A DNA stretch of 64,000 nt from Allium sativum (Eukaryota > Streptophyta > Magnoliopsida > Asparagales > Amaryllidaceae), in the NCBI GenBank assembly GCA_030737875.1, contig CM060910.1, positions 634,185,303 through 634,249,302 on the forward strand. Direction: 5' to 3'. The notes beneath the pieces were generated by a model, which was not told where the DNA came from, ran no database searches, and saw only the letters and a list, made by a program, of their open reading frames with translations. Shown piece by piece: positions 1-12,929 of this stretch (position 1 is its first letter; each line of letters starts with the position of its first letter). The position numbers and the translations under genes are program-made.

Positions 1-236
1 TGAATAATGTAGGTGATACAAAAAATGATGAATACGTAGTGTGACTCCTCATCAACCACGTCATGGCGATGCTGCTGCATGTCACACATGTAAAAAGTGA
101 TGCTGCGCCCATACGGGTAGTCCTATCTGCAATTTTACAGAAACACCTTATATAGTGAACTTTCTCTGAGACAGGGCTGATTATGGTGTTTTTGGTGTCT
201 AGGGTCTTTCAGAAACTACATTCTGCCCTGGAAATT

Positions 237-461
237 TCATTGACTTCTCACCAACGCTTTTTTCCCTCGAATAAGAGTAGTCTTGTTAGGGTTCAGAAGC
301 AAAAGTTGTTGCATGTCTTTAGGAAGCACATGAAATACTGCTTGGAGGTTGCCTTTCAATTTCTTGCATGCCGCTATGCAGTTTGGGTTCCCAGTTTCAG
401 AACACTGTATCTCCTTCAGTAGCTGCCGCTCGATGTCATTAAATAAATCAAGGGTCTCCAC
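237..461 (-). other. Unidentified ORF fragment, possible gene remnant
   Basis: A 74-codon open stretch on the minus strand reads like ordinary protein, with pieces such as DLFNDIERQLLKEIQ and CKKLKGNLQAVF. Just upstream, in a different minus frame (about 465-555), lies another protein-like piece containing ARLYRQVRINVDIHKL. This suggests one old coding stretch broken by a frameshift. I do not recognise the family. No start context, splice signal or neighbour supports a working gene. It could be a decayed exon or chance. Confidence 0.2.
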
Positions 462-1401
462 TTCCGAGTTCCGACATAGCCGCTATAAGCTTATGTATGT
501 CAACATTAATCCGAACCTGCCTGTACAGCCTTGCTACTCTTTCTCAGCAGCAGTTCTTTTACATTGGAACCACAGCATGAAAATTTGACCTTTTGAAAAA
601 TGTCTATACAAAATGATTCGTTGGTGTCGCACTTATATTTCAGGTATTTATGTCATTTCATGAAATAATATTCGATGAATCATATATAATAGAATCATAT
701 ATAGTTCAAACAAGTTGCCAATTAGTTATTGGATAAAACCTATAACTATGTTACGTAACCTCTTAATCACTATTTTTAAGTGCCTTTATGGATGCCACAT
801 GTATTTGGCACCTAAAATCTCTTTACTCTCAAGTGCATTCCATTTTTTCTTAATTTTTTTTGCTAGAATGTGCTTTGTTTCCCCGTTTTTCAGTTTTCAC
901 AATGTTTTGCTAGAAAGTGTATTCGAACAATAACCTCATGAACCAAACCTAAAGCACCTAATCACTATCAAAGTGGTGGAAAACGATCTGCTTAATCTTA
1001 ACGTATTATGCAAATTTAATGTAATAAAAACCTTGTTTGGAAAGAGGATTATGAAATTTTCTTCAAATGTATTTGTCAAAATTCATTCCTAACATTTTTG
1101 GATCATAGCTGCTCCCTGCACCTGATCTCTTCTTGTCTTCCAAGTCCATCTCTAACCCTCACGTCTCTCTCCTCGTTCTTTGCCTCTTCTGGTATTCAGT
1201 TCGCCGTTGGAAAGTCAAAATCTGCTAGTCCTTCATGTAAGCAGTATGGACATACGTTCAGAAATTACCCAGCGCACAAGTTCAACAGTTCTAATAAAAA
1301 CAAATTTGCTGGCTACCATATATATAATAATTAAATCACTATATTTTGATTACACGTCATTTTAACTATTATATTATTAAAGCGATAACATTTTATTTAT
1401 A
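462..1401. other. AT-rich spacer, no gene seen
   Basis: Short ORFs on both strands have low-complexity translations and no recognisable domain. A reading near 1098-1334 contains a piece like CKQYGHTFRNYP, which faintly recalls a zinc knuckle but lacks the proper CX2CX4HX4C spacing. I see no promoter or RNA gene. Confidence 0.4.
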
Positions 1402-2127
1402 GGATGGTACTATTCCCACCCGGTTTACTCTTCCGGCCACCTTTATAAATTTAATACAAATTATTTTGTATACTCTTCTGGCCACCATATCTTATTCCTT
1501 CACCCAGTTAAAGAATTGCGGTTGGATTACTGTTGAATGACATTGAAAATGAATGTGAAAATGCAATGAAAATGAAGCAAATGTTTCTTCTACAAGTAAA
1601 ATAAAAAGAAAAATAATTTTACTGTTCGCTCATCAGCGACCGCCATAATCAACACAATCTCGTTGATAAACAACCGAGATAAAAATAATTTGATTTTCCT
1701 CCCAAAATTTGTTCCCACTTACAGAAATCGACCATTACAAACCTAAAAAAATTAATATCACGACCATTAACAACCACAAAATGCATGAAATTATGGTTGA
1801 ACAGAAAAATAATTTAGAGTTTACTAACAGATAATTTACATTCAACAGAAGTATGAAATTAGGGTTCTATGCTTACTCGAATTGGACACCTGAGAACTGC
1901 CGCCGATGATCTTCTTAGACCCGCCGCTTGGTTGGCCGGAGCTCGGCTTCTTCGATGTAGGCAACGGACGTAGTGACGAAAGAAGAATTCGTTTATTTGA
2001 AGAGGGTGGTGGCCTGTGCATAGTTTTGTTATTATTTTAGATGGTGGCCAGAAGTGAGAAATGAAAATTTTCGGGGTGCTTTAAGGATAGGTGGCCAGAA
2101 GAGTAAAATGGGGTAGGAATAGTACCC
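1402..2127. mobile_element. Small non-autonomous element with long terminal inverted repeats
   Basis: The left end (GGTACTATTCCCACCC from 1406) and the reverse complement of the right end (GGGTACTATTCCTACCCC ending at 2127) match. The match continues for roughly 80-90 bases at lower identity. Inside each arm the motif ACTCTTCTGGCCACC (ACTCTTCCGGCCACC in one place) occurs once near the end, and a second GGCCACC copy follows about 50 bases inward. There is no transposase. The core at 1880-1980 is clearly more GC-rich than its surroundings and could be captured gene sequence. Long TIRs and a foreign core fit a MULE-like or Pack-MULE-like unit. I could not find a clean 9-bp target duplication, so the superfamily is uncertain. 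Confidence 0.5.
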
Positions 2128-3514
2128 TAAAATGAAAAGAAAAAAACGCGGAAAGGAAAGAATTGGAGTTGGAGCGAAAATTACGCCGAAATTGATTGGC
2201 TCAGACAATTTGTTTTTCGCTCTTACAGTAGGCAAACCTCCCTAACAGTTGGTTTGAATATAGATTGATGCCTCTGTGAACCTCAGACTGTATTATTATA
2301 AAACTTCTTATAGTTGGTTATCTTACAGTTCTTTGATATCAAACTAACTTAGATAATGTAGACAACTCATATCACAACATGTTTACAGTTTTATACACCA
2401 CTTATGAATAGGTTGTTTAAATATTTAATTTATTAAAGTATATTAACAACTGCTTATTTGAATTATTTTATCAACTGCATATTTTAAGATTCTTTAATGT
2501 TTCTTATTATAATGATGTAGATACTGGGAGCATAAGGTTCCCTGATTTTGAGTGACAGTTTTGTTGGTATTTTGCTTCTAAGGTACAAGTGTTTTAAAGT
2601 ATATTATAGTACACAGTAGTTCACTATATTTTCTCATAAAGTGTGTAATTTTCTTGAAAGTTTATTTTTTTTTTATCTATCTTTTACTATTCACTGGTAT
2701 CAATTTATAACTGGAAAATACAAGTTTAACAGTTCTTTTATTTTTATTTTTTGAATTTATGAAAGATTATGCATATTAATCTATAAATGAAAAAAAAAAC
2801 TGACATACTGTTTCCTACTTTAGTTTTGACAAATTTTTGTTATCTCTGCCATTGTTCATATACTTTGAAATTCAAATTCAAAGAAGTCTCAATTCATTGA
2901 AATTTTTTATATAGCTGTGTATGACTTTGGTTTGTTATTCTTTTTAATTTATTTAAGTGATCGTTTTACAGTGGTATATTTTTTAACCCATTTTTCATCA
3001 GATTATTTCATAAAGAAGTTGGGCGTGAAAGTTTGTTTTGTTTTATTTAAATCTAACTATATCGCCAAGTCAAATCATTCTGCTTCTAAATAAAATGCCT
3101 TAATTTTTCTCTAAATTATTATGAATATTTATATAATTTAATGTTTCATAACCTTTTGGTTCTGTTTTTCATGTTTCTGTCATTAATATAGTTAACAGCA
3201 ATATCTATTGCAATTTTATCTTCATGACTTTTATGCTGCAGCCAATAATTATGGTATAGTTCTAACTAAACATTTTGATTTAAAGTTAAGCTACTAATAT
3301 GAAATTTTATGCATATTCACAATCGAATTTTTTATTCCTTTTTAATCATGCATTGAATATATTAAAATATTTAATGGATCATTCCCTGTAATACAAAAAT
3401 ATTTGCGGCTTTGACTCTTTCTGCTTTGATTCTAGCCTGTTATCTTTGAACCACATAGCATTTGGGATTAAAGATTGTGTTGCTTGGATAAACATTGGTT
3501 GACTGTTCAATGTG
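2128..3514. other. T-rich spacer, no gene seen
   Basis: The plus strand is strongly T-rich, with long T runs and many in-frame stops, as in plant introns or UTR-flanking DNA. No coding stretch, repeat or RNA gene was recognised. The same kind of sequence resumes after the solo LTR at 12001, so the LTR landed inside this stretch. Confidence 0.4.
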
Positions 3515-3519
3515 TTTAT
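3515..3519. repeat. Target-site duplication TTTAT, left copy
   Basis: TTTAT directly precedes TGTAACGACCC and is repeated at 11996-12000 directly after CGGGTCGTTACA. This fixes the boundaries of the 8.5-kb unit. Confidence 0.85.
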
Positions 3520-5453
3520 TGTAACGACCCGCAGATGCGTACCCTTTGAGTTGACTAATTACACCACACGTCTAACCCAAATTGCACAGAAATACGAATC
3601 ATTACTAGAAAGAAGTTAGAGGATGAGAAATAGAAAGAAAGAAATATTAGAATAGAAGAAAACGAAGATCATAAACTCACAGCGGAACGAATAAAATATA
3701 TTAGATAAAATAAACTTTGAAATACAAATCAGTATTTGTATATACATACCATCATCAGAGCACAACAGCTATTTCTAGAACAGTTATAAACTCCTGTTTC
3801 CAGATACAACATAGTACACAGCGGAAAATATAGTAGTCTATAGCTAACTAGTAAAGCCTCCTGCTTCGAGCTCCTCCAAGTGAATCTGTAAAATCCCGAC
3901 TGATTGACTGCCCATACAAATTTGGGCATCCAAGAGTTTAGGAAAAACAAAACAAAATAAAACTCTGGGTCAGTCATGGGACTGGTGTGAGTAAACTCCA
4001 ACCATTTTTTTAACTACCAAAATCCTTTTGAAAGAAATGATAATCGTAAGACTGATCCACACATAAACACGGATAGTTTTTACCTTACGATAACCCAAAA
4101 CATTTTGATATCAAAATCTGGTGATATTATAATAGTGTCTAAATCAAATAAATAGAATCTAGCGGAACGCTTGCATCTCACGCTCCATATATAATATTAA
4201 ATCAAAAACCACAGGCGCTTATTGGAGATTGGATTTCCAACATGACAAGGTATGGGACCACCTGCCGATAGTGTATCTCTAGAGGCGAATACACTGGGTT
4301 CAACAAGAACGTCTTGCAACCCGGCCCACACATGACCGACCACTCATTTCGCTTGAGTGTATCGAATGTATATCACCAATGGTTGGGATCAGCAACCGTT
4401 TCCCGAAAGGGACAACATCGATAGATTAAAGAAACAAATGGAATTTCTCTAGATAGGTGATTATACATCCTAATGGGTGCGACCCACATAGCCATGCTGC
4501 CTGCCCGATTTTTGTCAATTCCCGGTTGTAAGGCTTGAGGCTTGAATTATCTTCCAGAACATCTGACCACCATTCATTTTGAATGCCACATCGTCAGATC
4601 CATCGGAAATCACTAATTGATTCCCACAAAAATACTCAGATTGTTAGGCTAAAGAAGTTTCCCTTCTATGCCACCAACTTCGTACGTTTGAAGGAATCAA
4701 CGTATGTAACCCGTTTGGAAATACACTGTCAGACACTCGTCCTTACAAGTTGTCCTAGGTCTGGACAAACCGAAGGCACCCGTTCTATTAATCCATCTTG
4801 GGCAATTTCTACCTAGGATTAATAGAACAGTCCTTGCACTTTACTACGTCTTCATAATCTCTGCAACATAAGTTGATTTGTAACGCTTATACCAATACAG
4901 AGTGGTTTTCAGATATTAAATCTGATCCCGGTCTCTCCATATTGACAACGGAGGTATAAAATAAATCAAAACTTTGATAGTCGGTGATTTAACCATCAAA
5001 GAAACACCCATACGATCAACGGTCCTATTTCCAATTGGAAATTTCTACCGATCAAGCATCAAACAACACTGGGCCCTTTTTTTTAAATTTCTTATTTAAT
5101 TATTATTTCCAATTCCCTTTTCTTAATTCCTCATTAACAATTCATTTCATTTTCCATGTGTAGAAAATATCTCTCCTTTTATTTGGGAAAACATTTCAAA
5201 TTAACGCGATGTTATAAAACATTGTTATTATAACTCAACCCACTAATCATTTATTAGCTAACCATATTGCTTAACCAAATTCCACCATCGAACCTTAACC
5301 ATTCCTCCATCAATCATGAAGTCAATCAAGTTGGGGTATATTTACCTCTCAGACCTTAATTGAACCACATTCTCAACTTTGAAATAGTCAAAGCTCACAA
5401 TTTTAAACAACCCATCGCTTACGCGACTCTCGGACTCGATCTAAGAACACACC

Positions 5454-8115
5454 TCCTTTACATAAAAATATTGATTATAATAGTAGTGTTATAATCGCTG
5501 TCTCCAAATATTTGATTTATAAAACATTGCTTTTAACAACAGCGTTACAACCGCTGTCTAGAATTATAAAACATTTATTATAGCAATAGCGTTAAGATCG
5601 CTGTTAAGATTTATAAAACATCTTTTATAACAGCAGCGTTAAAATCGCTGTCTAGAATTTACCAACACTTATTATAACGGTAGCATTAAAATCGCTATCT
5701 AGAATTTACAAGACATTTATTACAATTTATATTCCAAATGTTGGAATAAAACTCGTCGTTTTCATTTTAAACGATTACCCATTTCCCTTATTCAACTTCC
5801 AATTCGATTTCATATTTCAAATCTAAATTTCATTTAGATATCTCGTTTGCAACATATTGTCTTTAGCCATTATTCACTTTAACTGGTAATACATCAAATC
5901 CATTTGATTTTATCATTTCAAATCCAATTTCATCTATAACTTCTATTAAAATTTGTCCATAGAAAATCTCATCTCTAGGTCCTAAATATTTATAATATCG
6001 TTAACAATTTCTTTTATAATTGCAAAGATTAAAACTAATTTACAAATAACGGTTTCAAAACCTTTACCACTTTTCAATTTATCCCAGTATAAATACTTCA
6101 TTAAATTTTAAAACGTTGAATCATAATTTGATCCTCTCAGTTAATTGGTAAAAACAAATTTCTATTTAAAATCTCTTCTTAAAACCTTATAGCGATTTTA
6201 CATTAAATAAATAAATACCGATTTCATGTCAAATACTAGTTTCCAACAATAAATTTTTCCCTTCTTCCATAATTATCGTTCATAACTTTAACAAGTTTTC
6301 TACCTTCAAATCTATTTGAAATTCTATTTCTAATTTCAAAAATAAATTTTCTTTTTAAATTTCTTTCCTACATTTGAAAATACTTCATGGTATTAAACAC
6401 CAAAATTATAGGGCCAGTGTAATTCATCACAACAAAATCAATCACAGTATATGTGTATCACAACATATATCATGATAAAGAATAAACAGTAATATAAATG
6501 TTGAGGAATCCAATTGGATTCCTCCAACCTGTTTCCCTGCATCCACAGATGTTAACCACATCAATAATATTATTTCACATCAATATGAAATATCAGAACT
6601 AATAATCGATCAACGATGTAATCCTATCAACCAATTTTATCGACTATTCAACCAAGCAACCATCACACAGTATAAAATTACTGTAAATAAATTTCAAAAC
6701 TCGTTTATATAAAAATATAAACGAGGCAAAGTTAGTGAGTTTACTCACCTTGGTTTGCAGTCGATGATTCTTCTTTTGACTTCGTTTAAAATCAAATGAG
6801 CATTTGATTTTATCACGAAATTCCAGTAGCTTTTAGCCTCGGCCAAATCAGTTCCCCAACTTGGATTTCATTGTTATGAAAGTCAACATGACCAGTTCCG
6901 TCCAGTTCTGATAATATATATATCTTACGATCATTACAGATTTAAATATTAAGAATATAATTTAATATTACTGATCCATTAATCCTTGTTTAAATCATTT
7001 TATATTATCCTAATTCTTTTATATAAAATAACATTCTTATTCCATTCGGTTTATACTATCCTTTTTAACATCACAAGTGTAAGTACAAGATAATTATTTC
7101 AATTGATTATTACCTTAATTATTTCATTTTTAACAAATTTTCAGATCTTAGACGCTTCATTGGATAGTGTCCTGTACCTGACCTGCCATAGGATACCCCT
7201 CAAGGAAACAGTATAAAATGAATTTATTTGACTTTTTCTATATCATTATCCTAGCGGTGATAAATTACGGCTTTCTTTCAAAGATAGATTACTTTGTTCG
7301 AACTCATGTTTTCATGTTTAGCTAATATATTGTTAAACCATTCATCTCATCGCTGAATATAACATATATGGTTATTCCAAATACCATCCAGTAGCCAATC
7401 GCGTCAGCCCAAACAGTCGTGCTCACCATCTCTTTTTCTTTTTCACACAGTAATTCAACCGCCACCTTGAACCTTCCCAGTCCCAATCCCTTTATTTTCT
7501 TCTTTTAAGAAAGAATTACTGTAAAAATAACCGGCCCATTTTCATGCGAGAAGAGATTTCTTCTTCCCCGATGGTACTTTACTGCTCCTATACCCAGTAT
7601 TTCCGTGACTAGTCTTGCCCCTTCCTGCTTATGAACACAACCGAATACTCTCTTCCCTTTGTTGTACATTCTTTCCCCTACATCATTCACTTTACACCTA
7701 AACATCGCATTCTCCATACCATTGCCAACCGCGTTCCAGCTTATAACATCACTCAGACTCTCCAATAATCCATTTCTTTCATGTGCTGCATATTCACGTC
7801 CACTTTCCCCTTCATCAATTTTCAACAGTCAGCTTCTCCAATCGAAAATACCCCACTGCCATAGCCGAAGTCTAGGCCTCCAACCCCCTTCCACGATGCT
7901 AGCAAAACCATACGAACCGAACCCATTCACCAACTCAGACCATCGGATACCTGAGGGTACCGCACCACCACCAGAGAACGCGCCCCCTTCCACCTTTCTA
8001 CCCCTGAAACAGTCCTACCCAAACCCACGAGAGTTCGTCAGGATCGAACCAAGACCGCCGCGCCTTCGAACTACCACAACTTCATCCACTGATGACCGAG
8101 AATTCCCCAACCACC
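5454..8115. repeat. Tandem duplication copy A (2.66 kb)
   Basis: From TCCTTTACATAAAAATATTG at 5454 the sequence runs to CCCCAACCACC at 8115 and then starts again with the same TCCTTTACAT. The two copies agree over almost their whole length, with scattered substitutions and small indels. All three junctions carry ACC (5451-5453, 8113-8115, 10793-10795), a microhomology consistent with a single duplication event inside the LTR. Confidence 0.85.
5470..5720. repeat. Degenerate about 55-bp tandem repeat, copy A
   Basis: About five imperfect units share TATAAAACAT followed by a partly self-complementary core of the form AACAGCAGCGTTAAAATCGCTGT and then CTAGAATT. The arms GCGTT and the GCGAT/CGCTGT parts vary between units. 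The same array recurs in copy B at about 8130-8385. The function is unknown. Such arrays are common in the untranslated parts of plant LTRs. Confidence 0.6.
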
Positions 8116-10795
8116 TCCTTTACATAAAAATATTGATTATAACGGTAGCGTTATAATCGCCGTTTCCAAATATTTGATTTATAAAACATTGCTTTTAACA
8201 ACAGCGTTACAACCGTTGTCTAGAATTATAAAACATTTATTATAGTAATAGCATTAAGATCGCTATTAAGATTTACAAAACATCTTTTATAACAGCAGCG
8301 TTAAAATCGCTGTCTTGAATTTACCAACACTTCTTATAACGGTAGCGTTAAAATCGCTATCTAGAATTTACAAAACATTTATTACAATTTATATTCCAAA
8401 TGTTGGAATAAAACTCGTCATTTTTATTTTAAACGATTATCCATTTCCCTTATTCAACTTCCAATTCGATTTCATATTTCAAATCCAAATTTCTTTTAGA
8501 TATCTCGTTTGCAACATATTTTCTTTAGCCATTATTCACTTTAACCGGTAATACATCAAATCCATTTGATTTTATCATTTCAAATCCAATTTCATCTATA
8601 ACTTCTATTAAAATTTATCCATAGAAAATCTCATTTCTAGGTCCTAAATATTTATAATATCGTTAACAATTTCTTTTATAACTGCAAAGATTAAAACTAA
8701 TTTACAAATAACGGTTTCAAAACCTTTACAACTTTTCAATTTATCCCAGTATAAATACTTCATTAAATTTTAAAACGTTGAATCATAATTTGATCCTCTC
8801 AGTTAATTGGTAAAAAAAATTCTATTTAAAATCTCTTCTTAAAACCTTATAGCGATTTTACATTAAAAAATAAATACCGATTTTATGTCAAATACTAGTT
8901 TCCAACAATAAATTTTTCCCTTCTTCCATAATTATCGTTCATAATTTTAACAAGTTTTCTACCTTCAAATCTATTTGAAATTCTATTTCTAATTTCGAAA
9001 ATAAATTTTCATTTTAATTTTCTTTCCTACATTTGAAAATACTTAATGGTATCAAACACCAAAATTATAGGGCCAGTGTAATTCATCACAACAAAATCAA
9101 TCACATTATATGTGTATCACAACATATATCATGATAAAGAATAAACAGTAATATAAATGTTGAGGAATCCAGTTGGATTCCTCTAACCTGTTTCCCTGCA
9201 TCCACAGATGTTAACCACATCAATAATATTATTTCACATCAATAATATTACTTCACATCAATGTGAAATATCAGAACTAATAATCGATCAACGACGTAAT
9301 CCTATCAACCAATTTTATCGACTATTCAACCAAGCAACCATCACACAGTGTAAAATTACTGTAAATAAATTTCAAAACTCATTTATATAAAAATATAAAT
9401 AAGGCAAAGTTATTGAGTTTACTCACCTTGGTTTACAGTCGATGATTCTTCTTTCGACTTCGTTTAAAATCAAATGAGCATTTGATTTCATCACGAAATT
9501 CCAGTAGCTTTTAGCCTCGACCAAATCAGTTGCCCAACTTGGATTTCATTGTTATGAAAGTCAACATGACCAGTTCCGTCCAGTTCTGATAATATATATA
9601 TCTTACGATCATTAAAAATTTAAATATTAAGAATATAATTTAATATTACCGATCCCTTAATCCTTGTTTAAGTCATTTTATATTATCCTAAATATTTTTT
9701 ATAAAATAACGTTCTTATTCCATTTGGTTTATACTATCCTTTTTAACATCACAAGTGTAAGTACAAGATAATTATTTCAATTGATTATTACCTTAATTAT
9801 TTCATTTTAAACAAATTTTCAGATCTTAGACACTTCATTGGATAGTGTCCTGTACCTGACCTGCCATAGGATACCCCTCAAGGAAACAGTATAAAATGAA
9901 TTTATTTGACTATTTCTATATCATTATCCTAGCGGTGATAAATTACGGTTTTCTTTCAAAGATAGATTACTTTGTTCGAACTCATGTTTTCATGTTTAGC
10001 TAATATATTGTTAAACCATTCAGCTCATCGTTGAATATAACATATATGGTTATTCCAAATACCTTCCAGTAGCTAGTCGCGTCAGCCCAAACAGTCGTGC
10101 TCACCATCTCTTTTTCTTTTTCACACAGTAATTCAACCGCCACCTTGAAACTTCCCAGTCCCAATCCTTTTTTTTTCTTTTAAGAAAGAATTACTGTAAA
10201 AATAACCGGCCCATTTTCATGCGAGAAGAGATTTCTTCTTCCCCGATGGTACTTTACTGCTCCTATACCCAGTATTTCCGTGACTAGTCTTGCCCCTTCC
10301 TACTTATGAACACAACCGAATACTCTCTTCCCTTTGCTGTGCATTCTTTCCCCTACATCATTCATTTTCCCTTTCACCTAAACATCGCATTCTCCATACC
10401 ATTGCCAACCGCGTTCCAGCTTATAACATCACTCAGACTCTCCAACAATCCACTTCTTTCATGTGCTGCATGTTCACGTCCACTTTCCCCTTCATCAATT
10501 TTCAATAATCCGTTTCTCCAATCGAAAATACCCCACTGCCATATCCGAAGTCTAGGCCTCCAACCCCCTTCCACGATGCTAGCAAAACCATACGAACCGA
10601 ACCCATTCACCAACTCAGACCATCGGCTACCTGAGGGTACCGCACCACCACCGGAGAACGCGCCCCCTTCCACCTTTATACCCCTGAAACAGTTCGACCC
10701 AAACCCATGAGAGTTCGTCAGGATCGAACCAAGACCGCCGCGCCTTCGAACTACCACTACTTCATCCACCGATGACCGAGAATACCCCAACCACC
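8116..10795. repeat. Tandem duplication copy B (2.68 kb)
   Basis: This is the second copy of the 5454-8115 block, ending at CCCCAACCACC before unique sequence begins (ATCGGATTCACGG). Differences from copy A are mostly single bases plus a few short indels. One example is an extra AATAATATTACTTCACATC-like unit near 9240. Read on the minus strand, 10374-10790 stays open for 138 codons, but its partner in copy A is broken, which argues against a selected protein. Confidence 0.85.
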
Positions 10796-10961
10796 ATCGG
10801 ATTCACGGCCTCACTCCCCTCTACGATTTTGATTTTTAATTGTATTTTTGTTGTGGCTATTCTCGTTGTTTTTATTTTGTTTTGTTTTTCAAAAGACTTG
10901 GAAACCATTGAAGAAAAAGGAACGATAGAATTTGGGCATTAGGGATTGGGGTTGGGAACGG

Positions 10962-10971
10962 TTTTTATAAG
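10962..10971 (-). promoter_or_regulatory. TATA-like box of the minus-strand long LTR
   Basis: On the minus strand the sequence TTATAAAAAC is followed by a C-rich start-like stretch (CGTTCCCAACCCC). It is 1.0 kb from the LTR start at 11995, as expected for a U3 promoter. This is inferred from position and motif only. Confidence 0.4.
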
Positions 10972-12000
10972 GGATTATTATTATTATTTTATTTTAACGA
11001 AACTTAGCGATGAAGTATCAAGTAAAACTAACCACTGTCGACTTCTGTCTACTGATAAACAGCTAATCTTGATATAAAAAAGTATTGCGGACCCAACAGG
11101 ACAAGTTTCGTCGAATTCCGACATTGTTTGAAAAAATTTCCTTTATAAAACCAGAAATAAACACAAGTTTAAATTTTTCATGATCACCAGATAAATCGAA
11201 ACAACTTGAAACTTCGATATCCTATAATAATTAATCAATATGAACCCAATGGCACTAGTTTCGTCGCATTCTGAGACTGTTCTCCCGGTAGGCTATTTTT
11301 ACGTGCACCGCAATGCCATTCGGAACACCAAATTTGCTGATCTCTAAAAATAACAAACTATATACCTATCCTGACTCTAATCGACGATACGAACTCAACG
11401 GGACTGGTTTCGTGGCCTAATTCGATCGTCTGCTCAAGTTACACTCAAATATCCTTTATTAAATTAATTACGTGTTATACGAAATAACTGGGTGTTTAAG
11501 GCTACCGTGGTCACATACGACATCGGTTTGCCACGCATTTTAATGCTGTACAATAATTTAACGTTACGGTCCCAATGAAACTGATTTCGTCGAAATCCGA
11601 GTTCGTTTGCAAAACGGCTATTTTAAAGGTTTATATTTAAATAGCGATTTCCATAGCGACTGATTCAAAATTTGATTTGACCATAACTAACAAATTATAA
11701 CACGAAATCTGGATTTTTCTCTTTCATATGAAATTATCGTCGATACGGTTCCAACGTTTCTTGTTTCACAGAAATCCGACTTATATCGGGTCTCGTATTC
11801 TCAATTGAAGTTCAAATCGTAAATTACGAACTACCGCGACCATTTCGAGCTCGTTTTAAATTATATTATAAATTATACGTTTAAATATCGTTTTATAAAT
11901 AAATTCGTTATAAATTCTTATATATAATTCAAATATAATATTTAAACCAATTTAAATATTCAGAATTCAACGACTGAAAAATCCGGGTCGTTACATTTAT

Positions 12001-12929
12001 TCTTTATCTTTGACCATGAAAGTATAGTGGATTTTTGTTTTGTTTTAAAAGTGATGGAGCAGTCTTTTTAACTATGAGAAAACTGTTGAATGCACGTCTA
12101 TTTAAAAGCGAAAATGATATGGCACACCCTGATTTAAATGAAGGAATGAAATATATTTGGTTGAACTGGGATAAGAAGAGTACTAAATTATATTTCTTTT
12201 TTTGGCTTGCCGAAGGAATGCATAACTAAATTGCTTTAACTTTAAATGCAGGCCATGCTTCAAGTCAACTGTATTCTATCTAAACAAGAAGCTACCTAAA
12301 CATGAAGACGAGCTGAGTTGAAAGCTGACCTGAACTGATATTGTATAACTCTGAATAAGAATGAATACAACCATGATCTTATTATGGAGCAATGAAGAAA
12401 AAGGAATGAGTTTGCAACTGGAGTATCGTAGTCAGTGACTTTTTTTATGGTTTGTTTTCATGATAAAAGTTTGTGAAAAGGGCTTTCTTTTGTTTTTCTT
12501 TTTTCCTTAATAGATGTAAATAATTTTATTTAGTAAACATTTAAAACCAATTATTAATTCAATGACAGGTTGTATAGAATTTTGAATTTTTTCTTTTTTT
12601 TAGTGAATTAGTGCCTTTGTTATTGAATATACAAAATTGACCGGCATTGTCAACAAAATGTCTCTCCATAAATTTAGGCTTATGGGATGTTCATCGCATT
12701 AATTTTTAAAAAACTATTATGTCCTATTCTTTAATAGAAGTTTCAAGGTGCGGTGATCTAATTTGGTAATCTTTTTTTTTTCCTGTGATGTAAGTGTGAA
12801 AAACGGTGCAGTTTAGTATAACAATATTCCTATTATATTATGTAAGTGTTGACTAATAGTGTATATATATCAATAGACCTTGAATAAACTAATTACTTTC
12901 ATAATTAAAAGGTCATTACTGCAGACACA
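12001..12929. other. T-rich spacer, unidentified
   Basis: This DNA lies between the long LTR and the Tekay element. A 64-codon ORF at 12035-12229 (with a piece like ENDMAHPDLNEGMKYIWLNW) and a splice-acceptor-like TGCAG at 12248-12252 give a faint gene-like look, possibly the tail of a captured or decayed gene. I do not recognise a family. The rest is T-rich and non-coding. Confidence 0.3.

Larger units (their letters stand above)
3520..11995 (-). mobile_element. Giant solo-LTR-like unit (gypsy-type) with internal tandem duplication
   Basis: The unit starts TGTAACGACCCG and ends CGGGTCGTTACA, and is flanked on both sides by TTTAT (3515-3519 and 11996-12000). This is the TG...CA and 5-bp target-duplication signature of an LTR. 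Orientation is minus: a TATA-like box (10962-10971) lies about 1 kb from the 11995 end, followed by leader-like sequence. No gag, pol or second terminal LTR copy is present, so it looks like a solo LTR. At 8476 bp it is very long, because a 2.66-kb block is present twice. Without the duplication it would be about 5.8 kb, in the range known for Tat/Ogre-type LTRs. A terminal-repeat element that lost its coding region is the alternative. Confidence 0.75.

Noticed and set aside
1098..1334. Possible zinc knuckle of a gag remnant
   Set aside because: The CKQYGH...NYPAH pattern lacks the CX2CX4HX4C spacing, and no flanking gag sequence is present.
7659..8156. 165-codon plus-strand ORF
   Set aside because: Antisense to the leader of the minus-strand LTR. 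It crosses the junction between the duplicated copies, so it cannot be an ancestral gene.
10374..10790. 138-codon minus-strand ORF rich in Gly, Arg and Ser
   Set aside because: It lies in the GC-richer leader part of the long LTR, and its counterpart in duplication copy A is broken. No domain is recognisable. Best seen as chance openness.
5454..10795. The two 2.66-kb copies as an LTR pair of a small retrotransposon
   Set aside because: They are directly adjacent with no interior, lack TG...CA ends and have no target duplication. Tandem duplication explains them better.
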